Assembly: GCA_947044405.1 (NCBI GenBank) | Contig: CAMRHE010000018.1 | Location: 6,023,501 to 6,087,500 of the forward strand | Direction: 5' to 3' | Source of the DNA: Leptodactylus fallax | Taxonomy: Eukaryota; Chordata; Amphibia; Anura; Leptodactylidae | DNA length: 64,000 nt | In this document: piece after piece, positions 34,310-47,089 of the stretch | Layout: each line of letters opens with the position of its first letter | Numbering within the stretch: the stretch's first letter is position 1 | Program-made: the position numbers and the translations under genes | The notes under the pieces: generated by a model | Database searches by the model: none | Told to the model about the DNA's origin: nothing | Seen by the model: the letters and a program-made list of their open reading frames with translations, nothing else

Positions 34310-37297
34310 GGAACGACTTCTCCTTTATACCCGTCAGCGGTTTTTTGAACGAGGTAATAAATCTCATACCCTCCTGGCAGGAACCCTCAGGGATCATCGG
34401 GCCTCTTCCACACCACACTCTGTCCGTGACCCCGCGGGTACTCTTCAACATCACCCTGATGCTGTGGCGCTGGCGTTCCACTCTTACTACTCTAAGCTGT
34501 ATGACTTACCCCCCCCACGAGCACTACTCCCTGGGGATGACTCAACACTACTGGAAGACTATTTAAAGGATTGTTGTCTCCCACGCCTTCCTCCTGAGGC
34601 CCTAACCTCCCTGAACACCCCCATCACCAGGGAGGAACTAGAAGGGGTCCTGAGGGACCTCCCAAATGGGAAAGCCCCAGGCCCAGATGGGTTCACTTAC
34701 AATTATTATAAGGTTTTCCAGGGTGAACTCTCTGCTCATCTATTGTCCCTCTTCAATTCCTTCCTTTCAGGTTCCCCTATACCCCCGACTATGCTCTCTT
34801 CACTACTCACATTGGTCCCTAAACCGGGTAAGGACTTGCAGGATTGTGCTAACTACCGACCGATTGCTTTGCTGAACACGGACCTGAAACTTTTCACCAA
34901 ACTCTTAGCCAATAGACTGAATGCTTGGCTCCCTCTGCTTGTCCATAAGGACCAGGTGGGATTCATCCCCTGTCGTCAGGGTGGTGACAACACCAGGAGG
35001 ACTGTGGATTTGGTGGAGGTGGCCAATCATTATTCTACCCCGGCCCTTCTCTTGAGCCTGGACGCTGAAAAGGCTTTTGACCGCATAAATTGGTCGTTTA
35101 TGCATACTACGCTTAAGGCGTTCGGGCTTACGGGACCTTTTCTCACAGCTATCCAGGCCCTTTACTCCTTACCCTCAGCAGCAATCAAGCTTCCCCATGC
35201 ATCTTCGCCCTCCTTCCCTATTCGAAATGGCACTAGGCAGGGTTGCCCCCTGTCACCCATCATATTTGCCCTCTGCATTGAACCGCTAGCGGCCAAGATT
35301 AGGCGAGACCCTAATATCAAGGGCATCATGGTCCAAGATAAGGAATTTAAGATATCTCTCTTTGCGGACGATGTACTCCTCACTCTCACCTCCCCTCATA
35401 CTACCCTTCCAAACTTGCTGCGCTCGCTAGAGACCTATGGTGATCTCTCAGGGTATAAGGTGAACCCCGCGAAGACTGAGGCACTCCCACTTAACATCCC
35501 ACGGGACCTTCTCCTTCTCCTCCGCAGTAATTACGATTTCCAGTGGCGGGAGTCCTCTATCCGCTACCTGGGAGTCCATATATCCACTTCCTATGCGACC
35601 CTCTACTCGGCAAACTACCCGCGGTTGTTTTGTGAGCTAAGAGCCCTATTGGACAAATGGCAACCCTTGCCTATCTCCCTTTTGGGGAGAATTGCTGCGG
35701 TCAAGATGACTCTCCTCCCGAAGCTACTGTATTTTTTCGAGACTCTCCCAGTCGCGATACCTCGGGGAGAATTACGGAACCTACAGAAAGCTATCTTCCA
35801 GTTTATCTGGAAAGCAAAACGACACCGAATACCTAGATCTGTTATGCTGGCGGATAGGGGGTCTGGGGGTATGGCTGTCCCACATCTGTTACATTATTAC
35901 TGGGCGGCCCACTTACGCCATATCCCATTCTGGGCGGCTATGCCAGCATACACCAGATGGGTGCAGGTAGAGAAGCTATGGCTGGCACCCATGCATCCTA
36001 ACGCGCTTCTGTGGGTCAGCTCCCCCCACCCCCCCTGCCTCGTACCTGTTGGGCCCCATTCGGTTTACTAGATCTATCTGGTCTACCTGTTGTGCTAGAT
36101 TCTCCCTGATGTCCCCGCGCTCATCTATGGTCTCCATACTATACAACCCCCTTCTCCCAGAGAGCCTGACTTCTGCCATGACTAAAGTGTGGTCTGAAGC
36201 TGGCCTTTACCGGATTGCTGATATGGTTGACCCTGGAACCTTGGAACTCAGGTCCTTTGCTTATCTTACAGCTAATCAAAACCTGCCAAGTACTGAATGG
36301 TTCCATTACTTGCAGGTGGTTCACTTTGTCCGCTCCCTCCATGGGTCTCTTAAGGTGTCACTCCCCACCGCTTTTGAAAAGATTTGCCGTGCAGGCACGT
36401 CCACTAGGGGCTTTATATCCTCTATTTACCAACTTCTTAACTCACAAACTACAGGCTCTCCTGTTAATCATCGCTATATGCTTAAATGGGAGGAGGCGGT
36501 GGGTAAACCCATCTCCCAGGAACAGTGGCGGATTGTATGGTCTCGGGCCCAGAAATCATCTCAGTGCATTACGTTTAGGGAAACGCAGTATAAGCTGTTG
36601 ATGCATTGGTATCATACTCCGGCTCTCCTTCATACTTTAAACCCATTAGTTCCCCCATGGTGCTGGCGCTGTGGAGCTGCGGTGGGTACCCTGCACCATA
36701 TCTTTTGGACGTGCCCTCTCATCCTCGGTTTTTGGAGGGAGGTCAGGACTCTGACGACTGCTCTCTTTTTGCAAGAGGTTCCTCTTGACCCTCTTCTTTA
36801 TCTCCTGAACCTTCCCCCCAGACACCTGAGCAATAAGTCATCCAGGCTTTTCTTGCATCTTTGTACTGCAGCTAAAACTCTCATAGCTAGAAACTGGAAG
36901 AAGGTGAGTCCCCCATCTAGTCTTGAGCTTGTGGCTAGAATGAAGGATGTGAGGAGTCTTGAATACCTGACTGCTGGCCTACATAATTCACGGGAAGCCT
37001 TTGGGGCTATTTGGGCACCCTGGGACATGTATTGTACATTACAGGGTCTCTGATCTCTAGTCCTCTCCTCCCTCCCCCTCCCCCTTCCCTTTGGTCCTAC
37101 CCTTGTCTTCTTAACCCCTCCATTCCCCCCTCCCTTGTTCACTGCTTAATTTAAATGCATATTGCTTAAGGGGGAGGAGGCAGATAGCCTCTATTTACCT
37201 CAATGCTTCCTGTTTGTTTGATTATTATTGTTTTTTTGTTTTTTCTTTATTCCTTGTTAATGAAAAATTTTTCAATAAAATTACAGTTATATAAAAA
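34310..37297 (+). mobile_element. 5'-truncated L1/Tx1-like LINE with 14-bp target duplication
   Basis: The 14-mer AGAAATTAAGAAAC occurs just before (34296-34309) and just after (37298-37311) the element, showing insertion by target-primed reverse transcription. The insertion starts inside ORF2, upstream of the reverse transcriptase, so ORF1 and the endonuclease are missing. The 3' end has a T-rich untranslated tract, CAATAAAATTACAG and a short A run. Few breaks in the frame and an exact duplication indicate a fairly recent event. Confidence 0.93.
34311..37053 (+). pseudogene. LINE ORF2: reverse transcriptase and C-terminal zinc finger, one frameshift
   Basis: The frame is open from the truncation point (ERLLLYTRQRFF) to 36071. 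It has GKAPGPDGF and YRPIALLNTDLKLFTKLLAN blocks, a LSLDAEKAFDRINW block holding the first catalytic Asp, GTRQGCPLSP, and the catalytic FADD at 35361-35372. A one-base indel, most likely in the C-runs near 36020-36060, moves the reading to the frame 36049-37053. That frame ends with a cysteine-histidine knuckle, CWRCGAAVGTLHHIFWTC, from 36661. The stop is near 37053. The protein would copy its own RNA at a nicked target, but it lacks the endonuclease domain. Confidence 0.92.
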
Positions 37298-37387
37298 AGA
37301 AATTAAGAAACAAATCTGGAACACTACATTGCAGAAAACAGCGGCTAACACACACCATTTTTCTTGTTAACATACTACAAGACTCAT

Positions 37388-37612
37388 TGTAACATCTCTG
37401 CCTGTTCGGATCTCTGCGCCACTCTCTGCTCGCACGCTGCGGTGAAGGAGGCGTGTTCAGTTTGATTCCTTGCGTAGGTTTCTTGTTGCTCAGTCTGAAT
37501 ACTGTCCTAGACTATGTAATTGATTTTCTGCCACACCCGTTTCCTTCACCTTGGTTTTCCTCTGCTCCACTAATAGAGTTATCAGCCTTGCCTGTGTGAT
37601 TGACAGCCTGTC
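37388..37612 (+). repeat. 5' LTR, truncated
   Basis: Matches the first part of the 3' LTR at 38523 (TGTAAC start, CTCGCACGCTGCGG, CAGTCTGAATACTGTCC) up to GACAGCCTGTC. There the similarity stops and gag-derived sequence begins, so about 430 bp of LTR and the primer-binding site are deleted. Confidence 0.9.
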
Positions 37613-37925
37613 AGTATTGACCGGAGAATTCGGGAAAATGTTAAAGAGAGGGTAGGGTCTGTTTCCTCCCAGTTTTCTGTCTCTTCCTCTCTCTCTCCTG
37701 ATAAACTCACTTTTTCTCCCATCACTCCTGGTGAGGAACCTATGCAACTGGGAGCAGACTCGACGAGAGAATCATCTCCGAAATAACCTCTGCCTGTACT
37801 GTGGTACTTCAGGTCATATCATACGAGTCTGCTCGATCAGACCCCGCACACCAGCGGAAAAATTTCAGTGCCTGAGTGGTAGTCAGCTAGAACCATTCGT
37901 GCGACCAGGTATTTGCTGAAAATAA
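37613..37925 (+). pseudogene. Sushi-type gag C-terminal remnant
   Basis: The end of a Ty3 gag nucleocapsid. [10 protein letters not shown] motif at about 37732-37758 is followed, after a frame change, by the zinc knuckle [14 protein letters not shown] (Cys-X2-Cys-X4-His-X4-Cys). The capsid part is missing and the upstream frame is broken. In an intact element this protein packages the element RNA in cytoplasmic particles. Confidence 0.85.
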
Positions 37926-37932
37926 CAATAAG

Positions 37933-38586
37933 ATGTTGTTATCTGTGTCTCTGTCCTCTGGGGACAGATCTGTTTCTGGCCAGGCCTTAGTTGACTCTGG
38001 GTCTGCGGCAAGCTTTGTCACATTCTCGTTTGTCTCAGCTTTAGGCATAAGCTTTTGCCACTTGATACTCCTCTGTCTGTTACTGGGGGCGGATTTTGCC
38101 GCACTGGCCAGGGGTAAGGTCCGATTCAAGACCCCTTTAATCACTTTGCATGTGGGCTCTGCACATTCGGAAGTCATGAGCTTTTTTGTTATGGAGCATC
38201 TGTCTTCCGATATTATTTTGGGGCTCCCCTGGTTGAAACTCCATAACCCTATTTTTGATTGGGTTAAAAGGGAGTTGGTAAAATGGGGAGATCAGTGCTC
38301 ATCCCACCGTATTGCTTTGCACACCTTAGATTATGTCAGTGAGGAGACTGTTTTGGCTACTAAAAGTTGGAAACGCCAGGCGAATAAAAAAACTTTACCT
38401 GGTCCACCAGCACCTCTTGTTGTTCAGGGAGATCTGGAATTTAAGACAGAGAAAATACTGGATCCTTCCAAAACTGGTTTATCTGGTGAGGGTCCAGTGG
38501 CCCCTCATAAAGGGGGGAGCTCTGTAACGTCTCTCTGCCTGGTAGGATCTCTGCGCCACCCTCTGCTCGCACGCTGCGGCGAATGA
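37933..38586 (+). CDS. Open protease frame ending in a chromodomain remnant
   Basis: A 217-codon open frame. Residues 17-23 hold the aspartic protease active site ALVDSG, and residues 94-101 the second protease landmark IILGLPWL. At about residues 160-180, PLVVQGDLEFKTEKILD looks like the start of the chromodomain that ends pol in chromoviruses. The frame therefore bridges a deletion of reverse transcriptase, RNase H and integrase. The last 20 or so codons run through the polypurine tract into the 3' LTR. The start codon is uncertain since protease is normally made as part of a polyprotein. The open state is likely chance after a recent deletion. Confidence 0.75.
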   Translation: MLLSVSLSSGDRSVSGQALVDSGSAASFVTFSFVSALGISFCHLILLCLLLGADFAALARGKVRFKTPLITLHVGSAHSEVMSFFVMEHLSSDIILGLPWLKLHNPIFDWVKRELVKWGDQCSSHRIALHTLDYVSEETVLATKSWKRQANKKTLPGPPAPLVVQGDLEFKTEKILDPSKTGLSGEGPVAPHKGGSSVTSLCLVGSLRHPLLARCGE

Positions 38587-39181
38587 GGCGTGTTCAGTTT
38601 GATTCCTTGCGTAGGTTTCTTGTTGCTCAATCTGAATACTGTCCTAGACTATGTAATTGATTTTCTGCCACACCCGTTTTCTTCACCTTGGTTTTCCTCT
38701 GCTCCACTAATAGTTAATATCAGCCTTGCCTGTGTGATTGACAGCCTGTCCTCCTATCAAGTCTGGGGAGGGTTCTTTCTTCCTATTTATTCTTTGCTCA
38801 CATTCACATTGGCGCTGGTTATTGCTTCTGTGTACCTGCCTTTACTACGTGCTGTTTTGTTACCTGTATTCTTATTTCTGATCTCTGGCTTTGTCTGTGA
38901 CTATTCTTTTGGTTTTTGAATCTGTACTGGATTGCTCGTCTGTTACCGAACCCTTGGCTTTCTGACCTCCCTATTTGTCGTTTGTTCTGTCTTCGTTCTA
39001 TGTTGTCACTTATTCAGTGTAGGGACCGGCTCCGAGTTGTTGGCTGTCACCTAGGACAGTCAGGCAAGAGGCAGGGCCAGTGGGGGGTTTTCAGCTTTAG
39101 GGCTCACTGTCTTGTGGTGCCCCTCCCCCCAGGGTTCTCCAGCATCTACTGGGGAATCGCTCCGCTAGCGATTCCCTTACA
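38523..39181 (+). repeat. 3' LTR, complete
   Basis: A 659-bp LTR from TGTAACG to CCTTACA, preceded by a purine tract and followed by the CTCAT duplication. Confidence 0.92.
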
Positions 39182-39186
39182 CTCAT

Positions 39187-40030
39187 TTTGTAAATAATAA
39201 TAAAGGTTGTAAACAGTGACTACTGTGATAATAGCATAATATGCACTTAGAAACTCATCTAGTCGCACTTCAGCAGCAGGTCAAGATCTCCCTTGCTTTG
39301 CTTCAAGCTGACTACAAGAGCACAGTTCTCTGCTATATGGGAACTGACGTCTGCGGTGCATCAGTCCAGACCTCATAGGGTGGCACAGCAAGATAATTAT
39401 AATATGGCAGGGGAATTAGTAGGTTGATGTCAGTCCTAGTGGAAAATATTAAGCTTCCAAATGTACAAATAGTGTAGCCTATTTTAGAAAAGTAACAACA
39501 TTTCAAAATACTAAATAGGATGACATCTTGAAAAAACACTGTTATTCAAGGTCATTCTATCTCTGGTGGTCTTTGAAAACTAGTATCATGCATTGAATCC
39601 TTGGCCCTGCACTAGGCATAGTACAGCAAACACTATACCATAACACACCATATCATAACACAGAATACCATACTATAAATGAACACCATAAAAATTAAGC
39701 CCCAAAATCTATGCCAGAATTGCTATGTTTATCAGTCCCACAATAAAACAATTAATTAATTCATTCATTCATTCATGCATTCATTAATTAATTCATTCAA
39801 CTTTTTTTCTATACATTGTATATCCCCCAAAATACACGCAGTGCCATTATATGGCTATGTCAATGGAAAAATGTAAACATTTTAGCTGTAGGTATGCAGT
39901 GATGCAAAACAATGGCCCAAACTAATTCATACACCCAGCAGTTTTTTGCCCAAAACTCCATGTAATTATTTGCTAGACCTCATAGGTTCACCCATGTAGA
40001 TGTAGACCTGACAGATTCCTTTTAATGGGA
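39187..40030. other. Unassigned, with an ATTC/ATTA microsatellite at 39745-39800
   Basis: Short tandem units of TTAA, ATTC and ATGC type make up 39745-39800. The last 60 bp before the DIRS element (ACCTGACAGATTCCTTTTAA) resemble the tip of a frog MITE. Nothing else is recognised. Confidence 0.5.
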
Positions 40031-40174
40031 ATTCCCCTTACGTCCGACAGCAGCACAATATGGGGTATCTCTGCCCCTGTGTGTTGTTTAGGACAGGTGG
40101 AACCTTTAATTAGCACCAAAAAGGTGCCTCCTACTAGCCCTATAAGAGGGCACAAGAGACCTCCCTCCACTGTG
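40031..40174 (+). repeat. DIRS left inverted terminal repeat
   Basis: Begins ATTCCCCTTACGTCCGACAG and runs to CCTCCACTGTG. It pairs with 45136-45268 in reverse complement. Its outer 35 bp are repeated in complement at 45007-45041. Confidence 0.92.
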
Positions 40175-40868
40175 TTTTTTTCTGTCCTGTGTGGAACAGG
40201 TGGACGGAGGTCTCTTGTGACCTCCCGTTGCTAGGGGTTTTAGTTACTCCTGGCTTACCTTTTTGGGGTACCTCGGTCCCAAAGAAAAAAACACCGGTCC
40301 TTCGGGCCTTCGCACCGCAGCGCAGCGTTATCCGGCATCCATCTGCAGGCAGCGCGATCCCGGAAGTAAGCGGGGAACCTCCTCGGCCGGAACTTTTCTC
40401 CGGTTCCGTGTTCCCAGGGGAAGGAAGCCTTTGCGCACCACCGCGCCCTACTTCCGGTTTTCTCGGAAAAAGTGCGGTAAGTTTGGAAATTTAAAATTTA
40501 AAGGCAAAATATAGAATTGATTTTTGCTGCTTGTATTTTGAGCCTCTGGCTTAGGCTTATGCTCCTCTATGTTCCAGTATGGCGTTTGACTTGTTTTGGT
40601 GCTGTATAAATGTTTCTTTGTTGGCTTCCTCCCCTCGCTGCTGGATTACATTTAAAAGGTCTGAATGTAGTCCTTTATTTGTTGAGTGAGTGGTTTCTAG
40701 CTCCTCTGCTGCGGGTTGCGGTGGCTGTTTTTTTTTTCTGACGGTTTTTTTCTCTCTTCAAGTGACCGATTCACAAAAAAAAAAAAAAAAAGAGGTACCC
40801 CTTGGTTTTTTATGCGATGCTTGGCGATCTTCCCTGTTTCAGTGTCACGTGGCTGTTTGATGTTTCAG

Positions 40869-42071
40869 ATGTCATCTTCTGCAGCACGTAATGGCGATGC
40901 ACTTAGGAGGAAAAATTCCTCTAAACTTGAAACACCTAATGTTTTTGGATTGCAATACCCCTTTACCTGACGGCTATGATTTTACCCGCTGTCACCAGTG
41001 TCGCGGACCCTGCCGGAAGTACCTTCTATAAGAGGTTGTTACTTGGGTAAAGGACTATATGAGGAGTCTCTTAAAGGAGATTCGTTCTTCCATCGCCCAG
41101 ATTGCCAATAGACCGCAGATTGAGACACAATCTTCCTTACGGATCTCTGATGAAGATTATCAGATAGTGGACGAGACACTCTCATCTGACGATTCCACTG
41201 AAGATCCCAGCAGGCCGTGCTTCCACTCGAAAAATTAAGCCGGCTGCTGAAGTCCATCCGGTCTAAGGATCGTGATGTTGACGGGGAAGCCTCCGCGTCC
41301 ACCTATAGAGGTCCTAGGGTCTTCCAAGTGGACCAGACATTACAAAAATTAATGTCCTCAGAGTGGAGAAGTCCTGAAAAACCTCTTGTGGTTCCTAGGA
41401 GGTTCAGCGCTTTATTCCCAGTTGCTCAATGGGATCAATGGGGTCCTCCTCCCAAGGTGGATATGGCGGTGGCTAAACTGTCCTGCCGCACTAAGGTACC
41501 ATCAGATGATGAAGCAAATCTGCACGACGCTATGGCAGGCGCTTCGACAATACCTTCAAGAAGGCTTATTCAGCTGCCTCGCCCAAGACCGCTGTGGCGG
41601 TTGCGTCCTGTGAAGTGTCAGCCAAATTATGTACTGACCTGGTCCACCTCGAAAGTGACCGACTCTGGAGTCTCCAGAGACGAGCTGCTAGGGTTTCTAG
41701 GCTCAGTTTCCCTGGCAGCTGAATATTTAACGGAAGCCTCCCACCATCAATTAAGGCTGGCGGCCAAATCCCTGGCACTTACCAAGAACACTGCAGCAGG
41801 AAGACCTCTATGGTTAAAACCTTGGAGAGCTGTGTTCCCCTCAAAGTATAATTTGTGCGCATTACCCTTTGAGCCGGGTAGAGTCTTTGGCTGTGCCCTA
41901 GACGAGATCCTAGAGGGCTTGGCCGACAAGAAGGGTAAACCTTTACCCCAGGCCTTCAGAGGTAGGTCTGGCTCTGGCCGTGGTAGAGGCTATCCGCCTC
42001 GTCGTGGAAGGCAGTCCAGAGAGGCTCTAGTTATTCCTCTAGAGGCGCCGGCCGGAGATTCCGAAGTCTGA
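40869..42071 (+). pseudogene. DIRS gag-like ORF1
   Basis: A start at 40869 (MSSSAARNGDALRRKN) is followed by frame breaks. A CHQCRGPCRKY stretch with paired cysteines lies near 41000. From 41217 to 42071 the frame is open for 284 codons. It ends in a Gly-Arg-rich tail (GRSGSGRGRGYPPRRGRQSR), typical of the C-terminus of DIRS ORF1 and likely to bind nucleic acid. I infer a gag-like role from position. Breaks lie at about 40968 and between 41030 and 41217. Confidence 0.7.
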
Positions 42072-42299
42072 TGATAAAAAAGTCAAGCCTAGCTTTTGAC
42101 ATCAGAAGCAGTTTTCCTGTGGCCGAGATTCCTGTCGGAGGTCGTGTCTCCCACTTTCTCAACTGCGGGCAGGAAAAAATTCGAGACCCATGGGTCCGGT
42201 AGGTAATCCAAAGAGGTTATGCAATGAAGTTCCTCCGTCCTCCTCAGGATCGGTTTGTGTTAACTCGCAGCCTCCCTGGAATGCTTCATCCGAGAGTAC

Positions 42300-43868
42300 A
42301 TTCACAAGGGAGCCCTGGTGGAAGTCCCTTCTCTAGAAGAAGGATCCAGTGTCTATTCTCCCGTCTTCCTGATGCCAAAAACCGGCAGACAAGTGGAGAA
42401 TGATCATAGACTTAAGGTACCTCAACCGCTTCATCAAAAAGAAGCGCTTCCATAGGAAAACCATAAAGTCTGTCACCACCTTTCTCCTGTAAGGCGATGT
42501 TTTTTGTGACTTTGGATATAAAAGACGCCTATTTGCATATTTCTATTTACCTCCACACAGAAGGTTTTTTTCTAAGGATTGCCGTAGTAGTTTCCGGCCA
42601 CAGGAAGCACTTTCAATTCACAGCACTACCCTTCGGGATCTCCTCTGCTTCCCACACCTTTACAAAGGTAGTGGCCCCCATAACGGCCGCCCTCAGGCTT
42701 CAGGGGATATTCTTGGTGCTTTATCTAGACGACTGGTTGATAAAGGCCCAGTCAGAGTCTGTTCTGCTCCAGTACCTACAGACAGCCTTCAGAGTCTGTG
42801 ATGGCTTATAAATTGGGAGAAGTCAAAAACGATCCCTTCAACTCGAAGGAAGTTCCTCTGAGAAAACTACTTCCTAGATTGAGTCCGCCTGCAAATCTCC
42901 TTGACACCAGCAAGGAAGGAGAAGCTGGTTGCGGCAGTCCGGCACCTCTTCAAAAAGCCGATAGCCTCCATCAGAACATTGATGAAGATCCTGGGCTTGA
43001 TGTCTTCCTCAGTGGAGGCAGTCCCATGGGCCTTGTGGCACTTACGTCCCCTCCAGAAGGAGTTACTAGAGGCTTGGGATCGCTTCCTTCTTACATTCAG
43101 CAAGAAGATTCGACTCTCCCCCAGGACCCGTCTTTTTCCCTCAAGTGGTGGTTGCACCTGAAAGACGGAAGGTCCACGGTCCAACCTTCTTGGACCCTGT
43201 TGACTACAGATGCATCCCTCTCGGGATGGGGAGCCCATTGGACAAAAACTCCATAAAGGGAGTCTGGAGCGCTCCTGAAAAAAGGACCTCGTCCAACTGG
43301 AAGGAGCTCAGAGCCGTATATCGTGCCTTACTCTATTGCTTGCCTCTTCCCAGGAAGAGCAGTCAAAATCCGGTCAGACAACATGACCACAGTGCTGTAC
43401 GTGAACATACAGGGAGGCACCAGATCACCAACCCTCCTTAGGGAGGCAGATCTGATATTTACATGGGCAGAGAAAAATCTAACCCATTTATCCGCAGTTC
43501 ACATCAAGGGCTCCCTGAACATAGTAGCGGATCGGTTGAGTCGGGGTTATGCCGTATCAGGAGAATGGTCACTCAATCCAGAAGTCTTTCATCAGATTAC
43601 CCTGAACAGGGGTCTTCCAGAAATAGACCTCATGGCAACCCGACTCAACGCCAAGGTGGAGAAGTTCTGTTCCCTTTACCAGGAGGACAATCCCTTGGCA
43701 GTGGATGCCCTGTCCATCCCTTGGAGGTCCAGGCTGGCATACATCTTCCCTCCAATTCTAATAATACCAGAGGTATTAATGAAAATCAGACAGGACCAAG
43801 TCTCTGTGATAGCCATCATTCCATTCTGGCCAAAAAGAGCTTGGTTTTTTCCCAACTCATGGAGATGA
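42300..43868 (+). pseudogene. DIRS reverse transcriptase and RNase H, broken
   Basis: The frame 42497-42811 holds the reverse transcriptase palm: VTLDIKDAYLH with the first Asp, FQFTALPFGISSA, and catalytic YLDD at residues 76-79 of that piece (42722-42733). After a frameshift near 42800, RNase H begins with TTDASLSGWGAHW (about 43200-43245). It continues after another shift in 43323-43868 with IRSDNMTTVLYVN, HIKGSLNIVADRLSR and IDLMATRLN, a block characteristic of DIRS pol. Upstream, 42300-42490 shows the start of the domain in other frames. At least three frameshifts prevent translation. Confidence 0.88.
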
Positions 43869-43881
43869 GTCGAGGGATATA

Positions 43882-44968
43882 TTGGAGGCTTCCCCCCATC
43901 CAGAACCTGGTTTCCCAAGGATCTCTGAAGTGCCAGGATCTCTGGAGATTCAACCTGACAGCCTGGAGGTTGAGCAGTCCCTACAGCCGGATAGAGGACT
44001 GTCAGAGGCCGTCCTGAAGACCCTTTATTCTGCAAGAGCAGAATCTACCAATAAGAACTACCAGAGGACAGCCAAGATTTTCATGGAGTGGTGCTCCAAG
44101 AAGGGTATTAATAATCTAGAACCTTCAACGGCTGATATTTTCTTCAGGACGGTTTGGATAAGGGCCTTGCCCCTGCCACTTTGAAAGTGCAGATTGCGGC
44201 CCTCTCCGCTCATTTGAACAGACATCTGTCTCAGGATCCTCTGGTTGCAAGGTTCCTTAAAGGGGCAATGAGGCTAAAGCCCTCAGTATCATCCCCAGTG
44301 GGACCTTGTGGTAGTCATTACAGGCCTGTGCGGTCCTCTATTTGGACCCTTGGAGACTACGGGGATAAAATATTTAGCCTACAAACCACTTTTTTGTTGG
44401 CTATTATATCTGCCAAAGAGTAGGGGTACTCCAGACCCTCTCTTCTAGAGAACCGTACATTTTGTTTTTGCAGATAGGGTGCACCTTAGGTTTGCCTGGG
44501 TTTATCCCTAAGGTCCTCTCATACTATAATAGCAATCAGCTAATTTCGTTACCTGTGTTTTTCCCCTCTCCAACCTCTGAGGAGGAAGAAAAGCTCAACA
44601 CCTTAGATGTGGTAAGGTGTCTGTGGATTTACCTATTCCACACTCAACCGCTTAAGAAGGCCGAAAGCCTACTAATTGATATGCAGTGTAAAAACAGAGG
44701 CCTCAAGGCTTCCAAGCCAACTCTATGCACATGGATCAAGGAGACAATTAAGTCTTCCTTTCTTATTCAGGAGTTATTCCCTCCAGTCTTTCTACGGCCA
44801 CTCGACCTGTGTGGTCGACTTCTTTGGCTGAGTATCGGTCCTTACCATTGGACCAGATTTGTGCGGCTGCATCATAGTCATCTCAGTTGACCTTTTGTTA
44901 AACATTATCATTGGACATCCGCAGTTTCCAGACAACTGCCTTTGGTCAGTCAGTCCTTGACGTTGTAA
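43882..44968 (+). pseudogene. DIRS tyrosine recombinase, broken
   Basis: A tyrosine recombinase integrates the circular DNA copy of DIRS elements. The core-binding part reads AESTNKNYQRTAKIFMEWC in 43882-44184. It is followed in another frame by GLAPATLKVQIAALSAHLN in 44154-44423. The catalytic part is in 44462-44890 (KASKPTLCTWIKETI). The last helix, FVKHYHWTSA, with the likely nucleophilic Tyr is reached only after a stop near 44888. The natural stop is at 44966-44968. Multiple frameshifts and a stop at 44420 inactivate it. Confidence 0.85.
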
Positions 44969-45006
44969 GGCGAGGAAACCCTCCCTAGGGGAATTACTTG
45001 CTATCT

Positions 45007-45089
45007 CCCCATATTGTGCTGCTGTCGGACGTAAGGGGAATCGTTGATTGTAATGTCAATCTGTATTCCCTTAGTCCAGACAGCAGCAC
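45007..45089 (+). repeat. DIRS internal complementary region
   Basis: Positions 45007-45041 are the reverse complement of the left tip (40031-40065). Positions 45039-45089 are the reverse complement of the right tip (about 45254-45304). The two halves meet at a shared AAT/ATT. Confidence 0.93.
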
Positions 45090-45135
45090 AAGGCTTCCCT
45101 CCCTGGAAGCTTGTTTCCTGTTACTTTATAATTTA

Positions 45136-45304
45136 CACAGTGGAGGGAGGTCTCTTGTGCCCTCTTATAGGGCTAATAGGAGGCACCTTTTTGGTGCTAA
45201 TTAAAGGTTCCACCTGTCCTAAACAACACACAGGGGCAGAGATACCCCATATTGTGCTGCTGTCTGGACTAAGGGAATACAGATTGACATTACAATCAAC
45301 GATT
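45136..45304 (+). repeat. DIRS right inverted terminal repeat with extension
   Basis: Starts CACAGTGGAGGGAGGTCTCT and mirrors the left repeat up to GTGCTGCTGTC. It then adds an extension ending CAATCAACGATT that is absent from the left end but present in the internal complementary region. Confidence 0.9.
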
Positions 45305-45507
45305 AAAGCTATTGTCTAAGCTCAGTGCCTCCTTTGTGAGATACCACCAATCTTATGCCCCCTGTGGAATGTAAATGTCAAGATTGCCTCTCTGTGAGTT
45401 AATAAAAGATTTGGTCATTGCACCAACAACACACCAGCACCACTATGAATGAAATATGGTATATTTAGAAATTCCCAAGTATGCCATTAAAGGGGTTTTC
45501 CCATCTA

Positions 45508-47089
<1,582 letters not shown>

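Larger units (their letters stand above)
37388..39181 (+). mobile_element. Internally deleted sushi-type Ty3/chromovirus LTR element
   Basis: CTCAT at 37383-37387 and 39182-39186 is a 5-bp target duplication around TGTAAC...TTACA termini. The 5' LTR is truncated, most of gag is lost, protease survives, and reverse transcriptase, RNase H and integrase are gone. A polypurine tract (AAAGGGGGGAG, about 38509-38519) precedes the full 3' LTR. The PMQLG gag motif and zinc knuckle fit the sushi lineage of vertebrate chromoviruses. A solo LTR of the same family is at 49265-49918. Confidence 0.9.
40031..45304 (+). mobile_element. DIRS-type tyrosine-recombinase retrotransposon
   Basis: A 5.3-kb element with inverted terminal repeats (40031-40174 and 45136-45304) and an internal complementary region at 45007-45089 matching the outer tips of both ends. 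Its genes, in order, are a gag-like protein, reverse transcriptase with RNase H, and tyrosine recombinase. There is no integrase and no target duplication, as expected for DIRS. Both termini show ATT (40031-40033 and 45302-45304), the likely junction trinucleotide of the circular intermediate. Coding frames carry several frameshifts and stops, so the copy is dead although its ends are well kept. Confidence 0.93.

Noticed and set aside
37933..38586. Protease-chromodomain frame as a domesticated host gene
   Set aside because: It sits between LTRs with a clean 5-bp duplication and runs into the 3' LTR, so a deletion derivative is the simpler reading.
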